A DNA stretch of 64,000 nt from JALORV01 sp963702595 (GTDB lineage: Bacteria > Pseudomonadota > Gammaproteobacteria > Burkholderiales > Burkholderiaceae_F): assembly GCA_963702595.1 (NCBI GenBank), contig CAVPDC010000018.1:171173-235172 (forward strand), written 5' to 3'. The notes under the pieces are model-generated. The model was not told the origin of the DNA, made no database searches, and was given only the letters and a program-made list of their open reading frames with translations. This document shows positions 26,806-35,447 of this stretch, in pieces; the first letter of the stretch is position 1; every line of letters starts with the position of its first letter. The position numbers and the translations under genes are program-made.

Positions 26806-27252
26806 CACTCGACGTCGCGACAAAGGTGAGCCTCAGGGAAGAAGACAATTGAGCCACGGAGCAGATTCGGATCGTGCGTGCGCACTCAATTGCCCTCTCA
26901 TCTCGCGTGCTTAGGTAAAGAAATGCTCCGGGAGACCGTTACGCGCAACCGCATTGTTGGCCCATGACACCGTCGCGTTCTTTATCGCGGCTGCAACGTC
27001 TCGAGTGCGACGGCGCAAAGGTTATCGACCTGTTCGGCTAGATTGCGTTTCCCGTTGATCAGAGCGCCCTCTCACCTTGAGTTCACCAGCTATTTTCGAA
27101 GCGGGAGGCCCCGCGCCCGCGGCGCCTCAAAACGCTCCTTTGTTTTAATATCTTTCATATCCCCAGTCTCAAAAAAGGATATCTTAATTATAAAATTATC
27201 TTTATAATTATCTAGAGGAGTTCTTTTATCAAACCAGCGCGTTACTGCCAAA
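26806..27252. other. Intergenic region with gene remnants
   Basis: Apart from the fragment at 26911-27062, the region holds a GC-rich hairpin-like stretch near 27107-27130 (GAGGCCCC...GGCGCCTC) followed by T-rich sequence. An AT-rich segment follows (27140-27230). No complete gene is seen. Confidence 0.35.
26911..27062 (-). pseudogene. Possible coding remnant, unknown family
   Basis: Minus-strand frames read LINGKRNLAEQVDNLCAVALE, then, after a one-base shift, VAAAIKNATVSWANNAVARN-GLPEHFFT and TAA. The composition looks protein-like and helical. There is no start or RBS, and no homologue is recalled. Confidence 0.3.
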
Positions 27253-27789
27253 TTATGTAAAGCCCACGCTTCGCATGACCCAACATGTGGTTAAGTTTTG
27301 GTTAAGTTTTGGTGTGCGTCTCCACGCCCTCAACACAAGCCACACAACGACGGCAGCAGCCACGAGAATCGTCGTCCCGAGCCAGTTGTCAGGTCGCACG
27401 AGGTCAAGCTGCCACATCTCCCAGCTGAGCGGATACAGTAACACGAGCCCTCCAGTGACGCTGATCAACAGCGCGTCGAGCGCGTAGTGCGTGACCATCC
27501 CGAAGGCGAACAACAGGAAGACGCGCTCCCGCGTCCCCTCTTCAAAGAGCAGGGCACATATCCCGCAGACGAGGAGCGTTCCGACCGGGATGTGGAAGAG
27601 CATCAACGCGTCCCCCGCGTTAGTCCAGATGTGCTGCAGGGGCAGGTAGAGCTTGAAGATGTCCGGCAGCAACGCGCTGATCATCACGAGCACGGTGTTG
27701 CGCCCGCCGAACACGGGCCACTTGAGCGCAAGGAGCGCGCAGACGATGAAGACGAACGCAACGTGCGCCATCCAGTCCACGCTACGCAC
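27253..27789 (-). CDS. YdjM/DUF457-like multi-pass membrane protein
   Basis: The 178-aa protein has four to five membrane helices. Its features resemble the membrane-bound metal-dependent hydrolase (YdjM/DUF457-like) family: M-A-H-V-A-F near the start, LLPDIFK (Asp after the second helix), and FGMVTHYALDALL (H-x3-D). The substrate is unknown. The GTG start at 27789 overlaps the TAG of the upstream gene (27782-28247), implying translational coupling. ATG at codon 7 is an alternative start. A partial duplicate lies at 24204-24430. Confidence 0.7.
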   Translation of the reverse strand: MRSVDWMAHVAFVFIVCALLALKWPVFGGRNTVLVMISALLPDIFKLYLPLQHIWTNAGDALMLFHIPVGTLLVCGICALLFEEGTRERVFLLFAFGMVTHYALDALLISVTGGLVLLYPLSWEMWQLDLVRPDNWLGTTILVAAAVVVWLVLRAWRRTPKLNQNLTTCWVMRSVGFT

Positions 27790-28247
27790 CGTCCTGCTCT
27801 TTTAAGCTAGGTTTCCGCGGCCGTATTACCCACCCCTGCCGGTCAAAACGCCAGCTTGCAAAAAAGAGGACGGCTACAAAGATGAGCGCGACAAACGAGC
27901 GCACGTAAACGAGCGCGGCGAGCACCCACGGCGACACGGCCATCGTCACGGCCTGTAGCTGGTGGCTGGGCCCCGCGTGCCGACGACGGTGACGTGGTTC
28001 CCCGGTTGTACCGGCTCTGTCGAAAAGACCGTATAGACGTTCTGCGCCCCCAAAAGCTCAAATGACCCAGCTCCCGTTGAGACGACTTCGCCCGATATCA
28101 TGACGTTACGTCCGATATACGCGTCATAGTTCGCGCTCACCGCGCTTTCACGCGGGTTATCGACTTGATAGGTTACGTTGACATCGTAGACGCTGCCAGG
28201 ACGATAAACGCGCAGATGAGCACTGCTATAATAAGCCCACGCCGCAT
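27782..28247 (-). pseudogene. Membrane-anchored OB-fold-like protein (two frameshifts)
   Basis: Joined frames give MRRGLIIAVLICAFIVLA (helix), SVYDVNVTYQVDNPRESAVSANYDAYIGRNVMISGEVV, SFELLGAQNVYTVF, NHVTVVGTRGP, then AVTMAVSPWVLAALVYVRSFVALIFVAVLFF (second helix) and WRFDRQGWVIRPRK. The 'G-x-x-V-x-I-S-G-E-V-V...V-T-V-V-G-T' pattern resembles OB-fold/tRNA-binding-like domains that sit between membrane helices. Indels lie near 28195 and 27965. It ends inside the start of the DUF457-like gene, forming a two-gene unit. The frame extends upstream to 28454 with another hydrophobic stretch, so the true start is uncertain. Confidence 0.55.
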
Positions 28248-28628
28248 ACTGGCGAAATGTCTGTCGTTTCGATAAATAGTTTCCGCCAGCGGCCCGAGAA
28301 GGGAGAGCGAAAACCCAGTCGCGAATAACTGACTAAAAAAAACGACGATGAGTGACGACCTCTTTAGGTCAATGAGATGACTACGTGCGCATGCGATGCA
28401 GTACCCGCGAGTATCGTCGGGCCGCTCTAACCGAGAAAAGTATGTATAAGTCACTCGTGAAGGTAGATGAGAGATGTGCTGCGAGGGCGTGTCAAGTTTC
28501 GATGCCTTACGACATCGCTAAAGTTTATCAATTTAGCAAAGAGATTTATACGATCGTGTGAAGGTACAACCTAACGAAGCTGCACTGAAGGGAGACAATC
28601 GCTCGACGTATGCGTTGGAGGAAAGAAG

Positions 28629-28913
28629 ATGAAAAAACCAATTATTTTTGCATTGGCGCTATTCGTAGCCCTTTCGCTATTCACGGCGATGAACGTGTCA
28701 GCTGAGTGTGCTGCGACGACGACCTGTCCATCGACCGCGAGCGCTCAGTGCACGAGCTGCACCACCTCATCGTGCTGCTGCTGTCCGTGCCCCGTGACGT
28801 GTCCGACCGCATGCCCCACAACAGCCTGTTGTGCAGTGGCGTCCAGTGTTGTGACCTCGTGCGGCCACTGCGCCTGGGATCCCTATAATCAGGGCTGGAT
28901 CTGGGTGTCGTAA
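28629..28913 (+). CDS. Exported Cys-rich miniprotein
   Basis: The 94-aa protein starts at ATG 28629 after GGAGGAAAG. The signal peptide MKKPIIFALALFVALSLFTA is followed by cleavage near VSA-E. The ~70-residue mature part contains 15 cysteines, including S-C-C-C-C-P-C-P, plus repeated T-x-C-P pairs. It ends with an aromatic tail (WDPYNQGWIWVS). There is no CxxC spacing typical of a single zinc ribbon. It could be disulfide-knotted or metal-loaded outside the cell. Antisense frames are shadows. The family was not recognised. Confidence 0.7.
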   Translation: MKKPIIFALALFVALSLFTAMNVSAECAATTTCPSTASAQCTSCTTSSCCCCPCPVTCPTACPTTACCAVASSVVTSCGHCAWDPYNQGWIWVS

Positions 28914-29358
28914 CGCAGGCTTTAAAACGGTAACACCTAGCGCTTGAGCTGGAGCACGCGTACAGTTTAAAGGTATTTTTGTACGCGTGCTGAGAGTTGT
29001 GAAGATTGCACGGAGCTCTATCAATAGTGTCGAGTTGCTTTTGGCTTATTTGCGCTTTAGCGTGCGTGCCACTGACAAATCTGTGCTTTCGCGGTTCTGA
29101 CGGGCGTTACCGATCAACCGCGTCGTTTTTCGAATTTCATACTCGAGATGCACTTGATAGATCGACGGTCAGCCAGCTCGCTTTAATTACGTCAAATATT
29201 TTTTAAAATCAATTAGATATATCAAACGCAAACTATGTCGTGATTCTCCTCTGTCGGGTCGCTGACCGATGGCACAAGCGATTACGCGTCCTAGCCGCGG
29301 TAACTGCTCTTGACGGTTCTGAAAACGCGGTAAGGTTGGGGTCATCTTGGCCATCTTC
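28914..29358. other. Intergenic region with inverted repeat
   Basis: It separates the Cys-rich gene from the convergent fusion gene. Apart from the 11-bp inverted repeat at 28953-28991 no gene or site was recognised. Confidence 0.4.
28953..28991. repeat. Perfect 11-bp inverted repeat
   Basis: AGCACGCGTAC (28953-28963) and GTACGCGTGCT (28981-28991) are exact reverse complements around a 17-nt AT-rich loop. It starts 39 bp after the stop of the Cys-rich gene and could be a 3' stem-loop of that transcript or a protein-binding palindrome. Confidence 0.6.
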
Positions 29359-30873
29359 TTACGGTAGCAGCTTACGGTCGGGCTCGGCTCGCAGCAGCTC
29401 ACTGAGATCTTTCACGATTAACGTCGGAAATTCGTCCTCATCCAAATCGTCGATCTGCTCGCGCGTCGTTTCGCCGCTTAATACGCAAATAAAACTGCAT
29501 CCGACGTTGTGCGCCATCTTCCCGTCGGTATACAATCGATCACCAACGATGGTCATCTGACCCACGCCGTATTGCTCAGTAACGCGCTCTAACAAGCGGG
29601 GGCTGGGTTTGCCAAAGACCGCGGTGGGTCGTCTACCCGTCGTCTGTTCGAGCACCGCTAGGATGCAGCCACAGTCTGGGACAAATCCAAGTTCAGATGG
29701 GCACACGAGGTCGGTGTGCGTCGCAAGAAACAGCAAACGCGAGTTCTGCTGCAGCAATATCGCGGCGGCTCGCAGCTTGTCGTACGTGAGCTCAGTGTCG
29801 TACGCTACGATGAGCGCCTCACACGCGTCCGGATCTGCGGTCAGCTGCAGTTCTGGTAGCGCTTGTCGCAGATATGCTTCAAACCGTACGTTTCCGAGTA
29901 GGTAAACGTTCCGTATGGAGCGCGCGTGCAGGTAAGCAATTAGCGGGGCGAGCGGTGTGATGACGTGGTCGCCATCGACCGGGATGCCCATCGCATTGAG
30001 CCGAAGGCGATAGTCCTCGGGAAGCTTTGACGTGTTGTTGGTGACAAAATAGAACGCCCGCTCTCCTCTGTTGCGGTCGATGAATTCCAGCGTGCCGCGG
30101 ATTGGTCTATCTCCCACGTATACCGTTCCGTCCAAGTCGAGGACGAAACAGTGCGTGTTGGACAAGGTGAAACGGCTAAATCGCTTGTCGGCGTCGCACA
30201 AGTCGTCCATCGAGCGAATGGCGGCCCAATTGACGCCGGCGACATCAGCAAGTGTTACCCGCACGGTGCGGACGAGATCGTTGAGTGCTTTTGCCATTGA
30301 CACATCTGTTTCAACAGCGCGTTTTGCTACGACGCGTTTGAGGGTAGCGACCGCACGAGCGTTGAGCTTCCATACGTCAGCTGAGACTGCCGTGACCCCC
30401 TCCGTGGTGATAGTCGCGCTGACGCGAACGGCGCGTCCGCTCTGTACAAGTATCGCAGCGCCGCTGGATCGACCCGTATCGCCAGCAACGGCGTTTGTGC
30501 TGGACCGTGTCAGCTCTTCGATCAGGTGATAATCATACATGCATTCGCCGCTGCTGACGAATAGGCCCTCTTTGTCGAATTCCGCGGTCTGAAGGGCGAG
30601 GTGCAACGAACGCGCAACGTTCTTTAAATGATAGTCGGCATTTGTCACAAGGCGTATCTCAGGGTGCACGCGCTTCAGAAAGCGTTTGACAGCGTTGTGG
30701 TGGTAGCCTGAAACGACTATAATGGACCCCTCGGCGATTCCAGCCTTCAGATAACTCAGTATCTGATGTTCGAGCAGCGGAATTCCATTGATCTTAATTA
30801 AAGCGCCTGGCTTTCGGCTGTTGAGTGGTCGCAACTCCCTGTTATCGTTCTCAGCGAGGATGATGGCTTTCAT
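29359..30873 (-). CDS. Nucleotidyltransferase-HAD phosphatase fusion protein
   Basis: The 504-aa protein has two domains. Residues 1-~235 resemble sugar-phosphate or phosphocholine-type nucleotidyltransferases (MKAIILAE..., RPLNSRKPGALIKINGIPLLEHQI, GLFVSSGECMYDY). The nucleotide loop, normally L-A-A-G-x-G-x-R, reads L-A-E-N-D-N-R-E-L, so activity is doubtful or altered. Residues ~240-504 are a NagD-like (HAD-IIA) phosphatase: motif I DLDGTVY, motif II TNNTSK, motif III GKPSPRLL and motif IV GDRLYTDGKMA. It probably acts on a phosphorylated headgroup or sugar precursor of the glycan locus. It is divergent from the phosphoglucose isomerase gene, with ~155 bp between them. Confidence 0.8.
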   Translation of the reverse strand: MKAIILAENDNRELRPLNSRKPGALIKINGIPLLEHQILSYLKAGIAEGSIIVVSGYHHNAVKRFLKRVHPEIRLVTNADYHLKNVARSLHLALQTAEFDKEGLFVSSGECMYDYHLIEELTRSSTNAVAGDTGRSSGAAILVQSGRAVRVSATITTEGVTAVSADVWKLNARAVATLKRVVAKRAVETDVSMAKALNDLVRTVRVTLADVAGVNWAAIRSMDDLCDADKRFSRFTLSNTHCFVLDLDGTVYVGDRPIRGTLEFIDRNRGERAFYFVTNNTSKLPEDYRLRLNAMGIPVDGDHVITPLAPLIAYLHARSIRNVYLLGNVRFEAYLRQALPELQLTADPDACEALIVAYDTELTYDKLRAAAILLQQNSRLLFLATHTDLVCPSELGFVPDCGCILAVLEQTTGRRPTAVFGKPSPRLLERVTEQYGVGQMTIVGDRLYTDGKMAHNVGCSFICVLSGETTREQIDDLDEDEFPTLIVKDLSELLRAEPDRKLLP

Positions 30874-31028
30874 GTGCGTTAGGCGTTACCGGCAAATGCG
30901 CGGCTGTTAGACTCTACGCGCTTTTTGCTTATAACATCAAACCACGTATGGACGTGTAAAAACGCAAAGGTAGTTAAGGGGCAAGTGAAATACTGTAGGG
31001 CTATCCATCGCTTTAGGAGTGCAAGCGT

Positions 31029-31763
31029 TTGAGACTCAAGTTTGGCGAACGGCAGATCGATCCCGATATCCGACGACTCTATGACCTGCGTGACGTCGCG
31101 TTTGACACCGCGTGGTTTGAAGGCGTTTCTGACTGCGACGCGTATTACATGTTCCGGGACCTCTCGCTCACGCCGACCGACGCGGACACGATTAAGCGCC
31201 ACCACCTTCGCTTTGATATCACGATCATCCCTCCCCTTCAAATGGGGCTTGAGTTCGTTAAAACGTACGGGCACTACCACCCGCGCGTTAACCCGAAGCG
31301 GGGGTATACCTATCCGGAGGTTTACGAGGTGCTCGACGGCGACGCCCACTACGTGCTGCAACGTGTGCAAAACGAACACCGCGTCGATGAGGTCATCTTG
31401 GTTAAGGCGACGCGCGGCGATAAGGTAATCGTCCCGCCAAATTACGGGCACGTGACGATCAACCCGTCGGAAAAAACGCTCAAGATGGCCAACTGGGTGT
31501 CCCGGTCGTTCAAGTCGCTCTACGAGCCCTACACGCAGCTTCACGGGGGGGCGTACTATGAGCTCATTAACGGAAGGCTGTTGCACAACCGGGCATACGA
31601 TAACGTGCCTGAGATACGGGTAGCTTATCCGAAAGAGACGCCCGAGTGTGGGTTGGTTAAGCGAAAATCGATGTATGAGCTGGTCGAAGAGCCGTTGCTG
31701 CTCGAGTTTTTAACAGCGCCGGAGAAGCATGCGGCGTTGTTTCACGAGTTCTATTCCAAGTGA
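31029..31763 (+). CDS. pgi: Cupin-type (archaeal) glucose-6-phosphate isomerase
   Basis: The 244-aa protein has the archaeal PGI cupin motifs: T-Y-G-H-Y-H-P (metal-binding His pair), YPEVYEVLDGDAHYVLQ, and P-P-N-Y-G-H-V-T with the second His. It interconverts glucose-6-phosphate and fructose-6-phosphate in the cytoplasm, here likely to feed UDP-glucose and GDP-mannose synthesis. The start is TTG 31029, supported by AGGAG at 31015-31019; no better ATG exists before the conserved core. The C-terminus contains an extra ~40-residue segment after the cupin. Confidence 0.9.
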   Translation: MRLKFGERQIDPDIRRLYDLRDVAFDTAWFEGVSDCDAYYMFRDLSLTPTDADTIKRHHLRFDITIIPPLQMGLEFVKTYGHYHPRVNPKRGYTYPEVYEVLDGDAHYVLQRVQNEHRVDEVILVKATRGDKVIVPPNYGHVTINPSEKTLKMANWVSRSFKSLYEPYTQLHGGAYYELINGRLLHNRAYDNVPEIRVAYPKETPECGLVKRKSMYELVEEPLLLEFLTAPEKHAALFHEFYSK

Positions 31764-31980
31764 GGGCGACTTTCGAATGCCCTCCGTCGTCCCGATACAA
31801 CAAGCTCGCGTAGTGTTTGAACGTGATAGCGAACGTTAAAGTCGTATCGGGGCTTCCACTCAGTTTTTGTGAAGCAAACGTTGAGCGCTGTCTGCTCCAA
31901 CAAACAGAACACCTAATGTATTTTCGTTGGCGCTAGCAAACGTCTCAATGGTGCACAGCGAGCAGGTGATGAATCAACCA
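31762..31980 (+). repeat. Diverged ~220-bp direct repeat, copy 1
   Basis: It aligns with 33304-33530. Shared blocks include TTAAAGTCGTATC, CTCAGTTTTT, TGAAGCAAACGTTGAG, GAACACCTAATG and AGCGAGCAGGTGA. The two copies bracket the GalU gene. No coding capacity or terminal inverted repeat is evident. Confidence 0.6.
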
Positions 31981-32037
31981 TGGAATCAATCATAATAACA
32001 ACCTTTTTCAAGACCATTGTTGAATCGTACACCGCGT

Positions 32038-32922
32038 ATGGAGCCCATAAAAAAAGCCGTCATCCCCGCTGCGGGATTGGGGACGCGGTTTCTTCCCGCC
32101 ACCAAGGTACAGCCAAAAGAGATGCTGCCAATTGTGGACAAGCCCATCATCCAGTTTGTGGTCGAGGAGGCGATCGCTTCTGGCATTGATGACATCATCA
32201 TCGTCACGGGGCGGGGCAAGCGAACGATCGAGGACTACTTCGATCTCTCCCCGGAACTTGAGACGCATCTCGCAAACAGTAGCAAGCACGAGCAATTAGA
32301 GGAGATACGGGCGATCTCGACGCTCGCTGACATACATTACATACGGCAAAAAGAGCCAAAAGGGCTGGGCGATGCCGTCTTGAAAGCAGAGAAACACGTG
32401 GGAAATGAGCCGTTTGCGGTGTTGCTCGGCGACGACATCATACGGTCCGCGGTGCCGTGCACAAGACAACTCATACAGCTTTTTGCAAAATATCAAAGCC
32501 CCTTCATTGCCGTGGAACACGTGCCACCCAATAAGATCTCGAGCTACGGCATTATTCGAGGGGAACGAATAAATGAGTCCGTTTATCGCCTGAGCGACGT
32601 CGTCGAGAAGCCGGCGCTTTCTGAAGCGCCCTCCGATCTGGGCATCGTCGGTCGGTACCTGATGACTCCTGATCTCTTTAGTAGCATCAAGCGCGTCGCT
32701 CGTGGAACAGGGGGCGAGCTGCAGCTTACTGATGCCATTCGTGTGCTCCTCAACGAACGCGATGTCTACGCGCACGTGATAGATGGTTCGAGGTATGACG
32801 CCGGAGATAAAATCGGCTACATAAAAGCAGTCATTGATTTCGCACTTGAAAGGGCCGATTTGCGCGGAGAGTTGGCGCGGTATCTGGAGGAGAAAATCTC
32901 GAAATCACAAAAAGAGGTGTAA
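32038..32922 (+). CDS. galU: UTP-glucose-1-phosphate uridylyltransferase
   Basis: The 294-aa protein starts at ATG 32038; seven further upstream codons are open but lack support. Diagnostic motifs are VIPAAGLGTRFLPATKVQPKEMLPI (nucleotide loop and catalytic Lys), QFVVEEAIASGIDDIIIVTGRGK, EPFAVLLGDDI and GRYLMTPDLF...GGELQLTDA. It makes UDP-glucose from UTP and glucose-1-phosphate, the substrate for the UDP-glucose dehydrogenase at 42336. It lies between the two copies of a diverged ~220-bp repeat. There is no obvious RBS; GAATCGTACACC precedes the start. Confidence 0.92.
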   Translation: MEPIKKAVIPAAGLGTRFLPATKVQPKEMLPIVDKPIIQFVVEEAIASGIDDIIIVTGRGKRTIEDYFDLSPELETHLANSSKHEQLEEIRAISTLADIHYIRQKEPKGLGDAVLKAEKHVGNEPFAVLLGDDIIRSAVPCTRQLIQLFAKYQSPFIAVEHVPPNKISSYGIIRGERINESVYRLSDVVEKPALSEAPSDLGIVGRYLMTPDLFSSIKRVARGTGGELQLTDAIRVLLNERDVYAHVIDGSRYDAGDKIGYIKAVIDFALERADLRGELARYLEEKISKSQKEV

Positions 32923-33303
32923 GTAGTGCCAGCGCAGCGGTCTGGCTAATGCACGTTTTTTCCGAGGTTTTGAGATGAGTCGTTCGTAGCTCCCCGATGC
33001 TGTATTTAGAAACTGCTATTGTCCTATGTTGCAGAATCTCAGTTGGGTGCTCGCACGTATTAGGTTTAAGCGATGATCGAAATGATCGACGGTCGCGGTA
33101 CTCCGCAACGTTGGCATCATATGCCGGTACAAACGATGCCTTTTAACGCGGTCGGTTTAGGCGCGCCCTCCCGCGTAGCAGAGCAGGAACAACTGGAATC
33201 GTTGTAAGTTCAAGCCGGCCTTGCGACCTTTTCGAGGAGTTGGACCCCTTGTAGTTCCTGACGGCGCAAGAAGATTAGAGCGTTTTTCACGAACGTCATC
33301 GCA
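32923..33303. other. Intergenic region downstream of galU
   Basis: Nothing firm was found. A short open frame (33073-33207) is listed separately. No terminator with a T-run was noted. Confidence 0.3.
33073..33207 (+). CDS. Possible 44-aa peptide
   Basis: ATG 33073 to TAA 33207 encodes MIEMIDGRGTPQRWHHMPV, then QTMPFNAVGLGAPSRVAEQE-QLESL. The composition looks protein-like rather than random, but there is no Shine-Dalgarno and no known family. It may be a fragment. Confidence 0.2.
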   Translation: MIEMIDGRGTPQRWHHMPVQTMPFNAVGLGAPSRVAEQEQLESL

Positions 33304-33530
33304 GGTAAGGGCCCATTCGAACGCTCTCCGTTGTCCCTAAAACCGCACTCTTGTGCAGTTTTTATTCAATAGCGGGCATTAAAGTCGTATCAGGGCTGTC
33401 TCTCAGTTTTTTGAAGCAAACGTTGAGCTGCCTACCAAAACTAACTGAACACCTAATGCGAGCGCTGGCGCTGGCAAACGAAGCGATGGTGCATAGCGAG
33501 CAGGTGACGAATCAGCCGTTATCTGTATAC
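33304..33530 (+). repeat. Diverged ~220-bp direct repeat, copy 2
   Basis: This is the second copy of the element at 31762-31980. It ends at the 3' end of the BNR-Ig gene. Confidence 0.6.
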
Positions 33531-35447
33531 TAATGCACGTTGATCGTCACGACACTGCTCGTCGATGATCCATAGGAACCATCGCCGGCGAACGTTGCAT
33601 AATAGGTGCGCTGGCCGGTGTAGCCGAAGCTTTGCGTGAGAGTTATCTGACCGGCGGCATTCGTGGTCTTAGTCGTGTCGGTGTACTTGACGCCGTTAAA
33701 GTAGTGGTAGATGGTCACGGACTTGCCGGACAGGGCGGCGGTGCCACTTTTAAGAGTAGTGGCGAAGGTGACTGATTGGCCGACGGAAGGGGTGTTAGTG
33801 GATGCAGAGAGGGAAAGCGTTGTAGCCTTACTGCTGCCACCGACGTTAATCGTCACGACGCTGCTCGTCGATGACCCATAGGAACTGTCTCCGGCGAATG
33901 TTGCATAATAGGTGCGCTGACCGGCAGAGCCGAAGCTCTGCGTGAGGCCGATCTGGCCGGTCGCATTTGTGGTCTTAGTGGTATCGGTATACTTGACGCC
34001 GTTGAAGTAGTGGTAGATGGTCACAGACTTGCCGGACAGGGCGGTGGTGCCGTTGGTGAGGGTGGCAGTGAAGGTGACAGATTGGCCGACGGTGGGGGTG
34101 GTGGTGGGGGACGCTGAGAGGGTGAGCTGCGTTTGTGCGACGCTCCCGTCACGTCCTGCCATGATATCCATTGATGGGCTCATGTAATCTGTATAGGTGC
34201 CTGCCGCCCAGTACATCGAGAAGTCTAAACGCCCGTTTACGACGGTGACAGGGCGAATATTATCGACGGAACTGTTGTTCGTTCTCGGGGCAGCCTGCCA
34301 CGTGTGACCGCCGTCTGAAGAGCTAAAGTCGACGATCTCAAACTTTTTGCTCTCGGTTGAGTATTGTGACGTATGAATGACGTCCTGCACGCCCGAGCGT
34401 TTGGCGATGCTCATACCACTGGAATAATGACGCTGTGAGCCATCGCCGATGTAGCCGCCGGCAGCACATATCTCGCTTTTTGTATCAAACTGCTGTGTTG
34501 TGGGATTATACCGCGCGTAGTTATAGCGGTGGTCGGTGTCGCTCGGGAAGGTCGCGTAGACACAGTAGATGTATGACGCCGAGGTCGCATAGACGTCCCA
34601 AATCCACGCTTTTATGCCATTGTTCCTGCTTGGATCGTAGACAACTGTCGTTTTGTTGGTGCTTATGGGGCCAGTAGGTTTGTTCAAGTCGAGCAGCGTG
34701 ATTCCCCCCGGCTTTTTTATGGTGATATCACTCGTGCTCCCTATTCTAAGATAGCAGTACCGCACTTCATGCCGGCTGCCAACGTCTGGATGTCCTGACA
34801 AGATTATGTCTGCGATGTTGTTACCTGCCGTGTTCCAGCGCCAAGAGGAACGCAGATACATCTGCTCGCCGGCACCATAGTCGAAAACGGACATCTCGCT
34901 TCCCCACGTCGCCCCGTTATCCTTGCTTATCCGGCATGCCCAACTCCGCATGTTCACGCGATGAAAAACCACGATCACAGGATCCTTGTAGATGATTTGT
35001 GCATAGGTAGTGGCCCCGCTTGTGGTAAGTGTCCGCTCAACGCCGAGCGTGCTGATATCCTCAGGTGAGCCTGAGATTCGGTAACGCAGCACGCTATCTG
35101 CGGAGTGACGAGAATAGAAGACGATAAGCCTTCCGTCGCTGAGCACTTGTATCGCCGGACAATTATGATCGTCAGGCTCGAACGTGTTGAGTGTAAACGT
35201 CTGCAGCGTATTTGTCTGGTGGTCGGTACTGGCCGACCTTGATAGCGCCAGCGTTTGTCACATAGCCAAAATACGTTCGGTCGTGCACACCGCTGTAATG
35301 CAACGCCTTTGGTTCGCTGAACCAGCACCAGTTGGCGTTTGACGCGAGGGGGTTTGTGTCGCTGCCTGCGCTCTGGGCAGCCGCTACTTCCGAAACGCTT
35401 GATATAATTATTAACGCTGCCACGAGCAAGGGTAATATCGCTTTCAT
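33530..35447 (-). pseudogene. Secreted BNR_4-type (sialidase-fold) protein with two TIYH-type Ig modules (one frameshift)
   Basis: ATG 35447 opens a signal peptide (MKAILPLLVAALIIISSVSEVAAAQ). A ~390-residue BNR_4-like propeller follows: NWCWFSEPKALHYSG, RTYFGYV, H-Q-T-N-T-L, DDHNCPAIQVLSDGRLIVFYSRHSAD, RISGSPEDIS, and later WRWN and YVYCVYATFPSDTDHRYNYARY. Two ~95-residue Ig modules end it (SGKSVTIYHYFNGVKYTDT...RTYYATFAGDSSYGSSTSSVVTINV). An extra C near 35224 breaks the frame after VGQY; restoring it gives ~638 aa. It is a probable glycan-binding or glycan-cleaving surface protein, but catalytic residues were not assigned. Confidence 0.8.

Noticed and set aside
25391..26857. Antisense and alternate frames in the Ala-rich array
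   Set aside because: They are consequences of the 15-bp repeat. Only the plus strand has a signal peptide and a good RBS.
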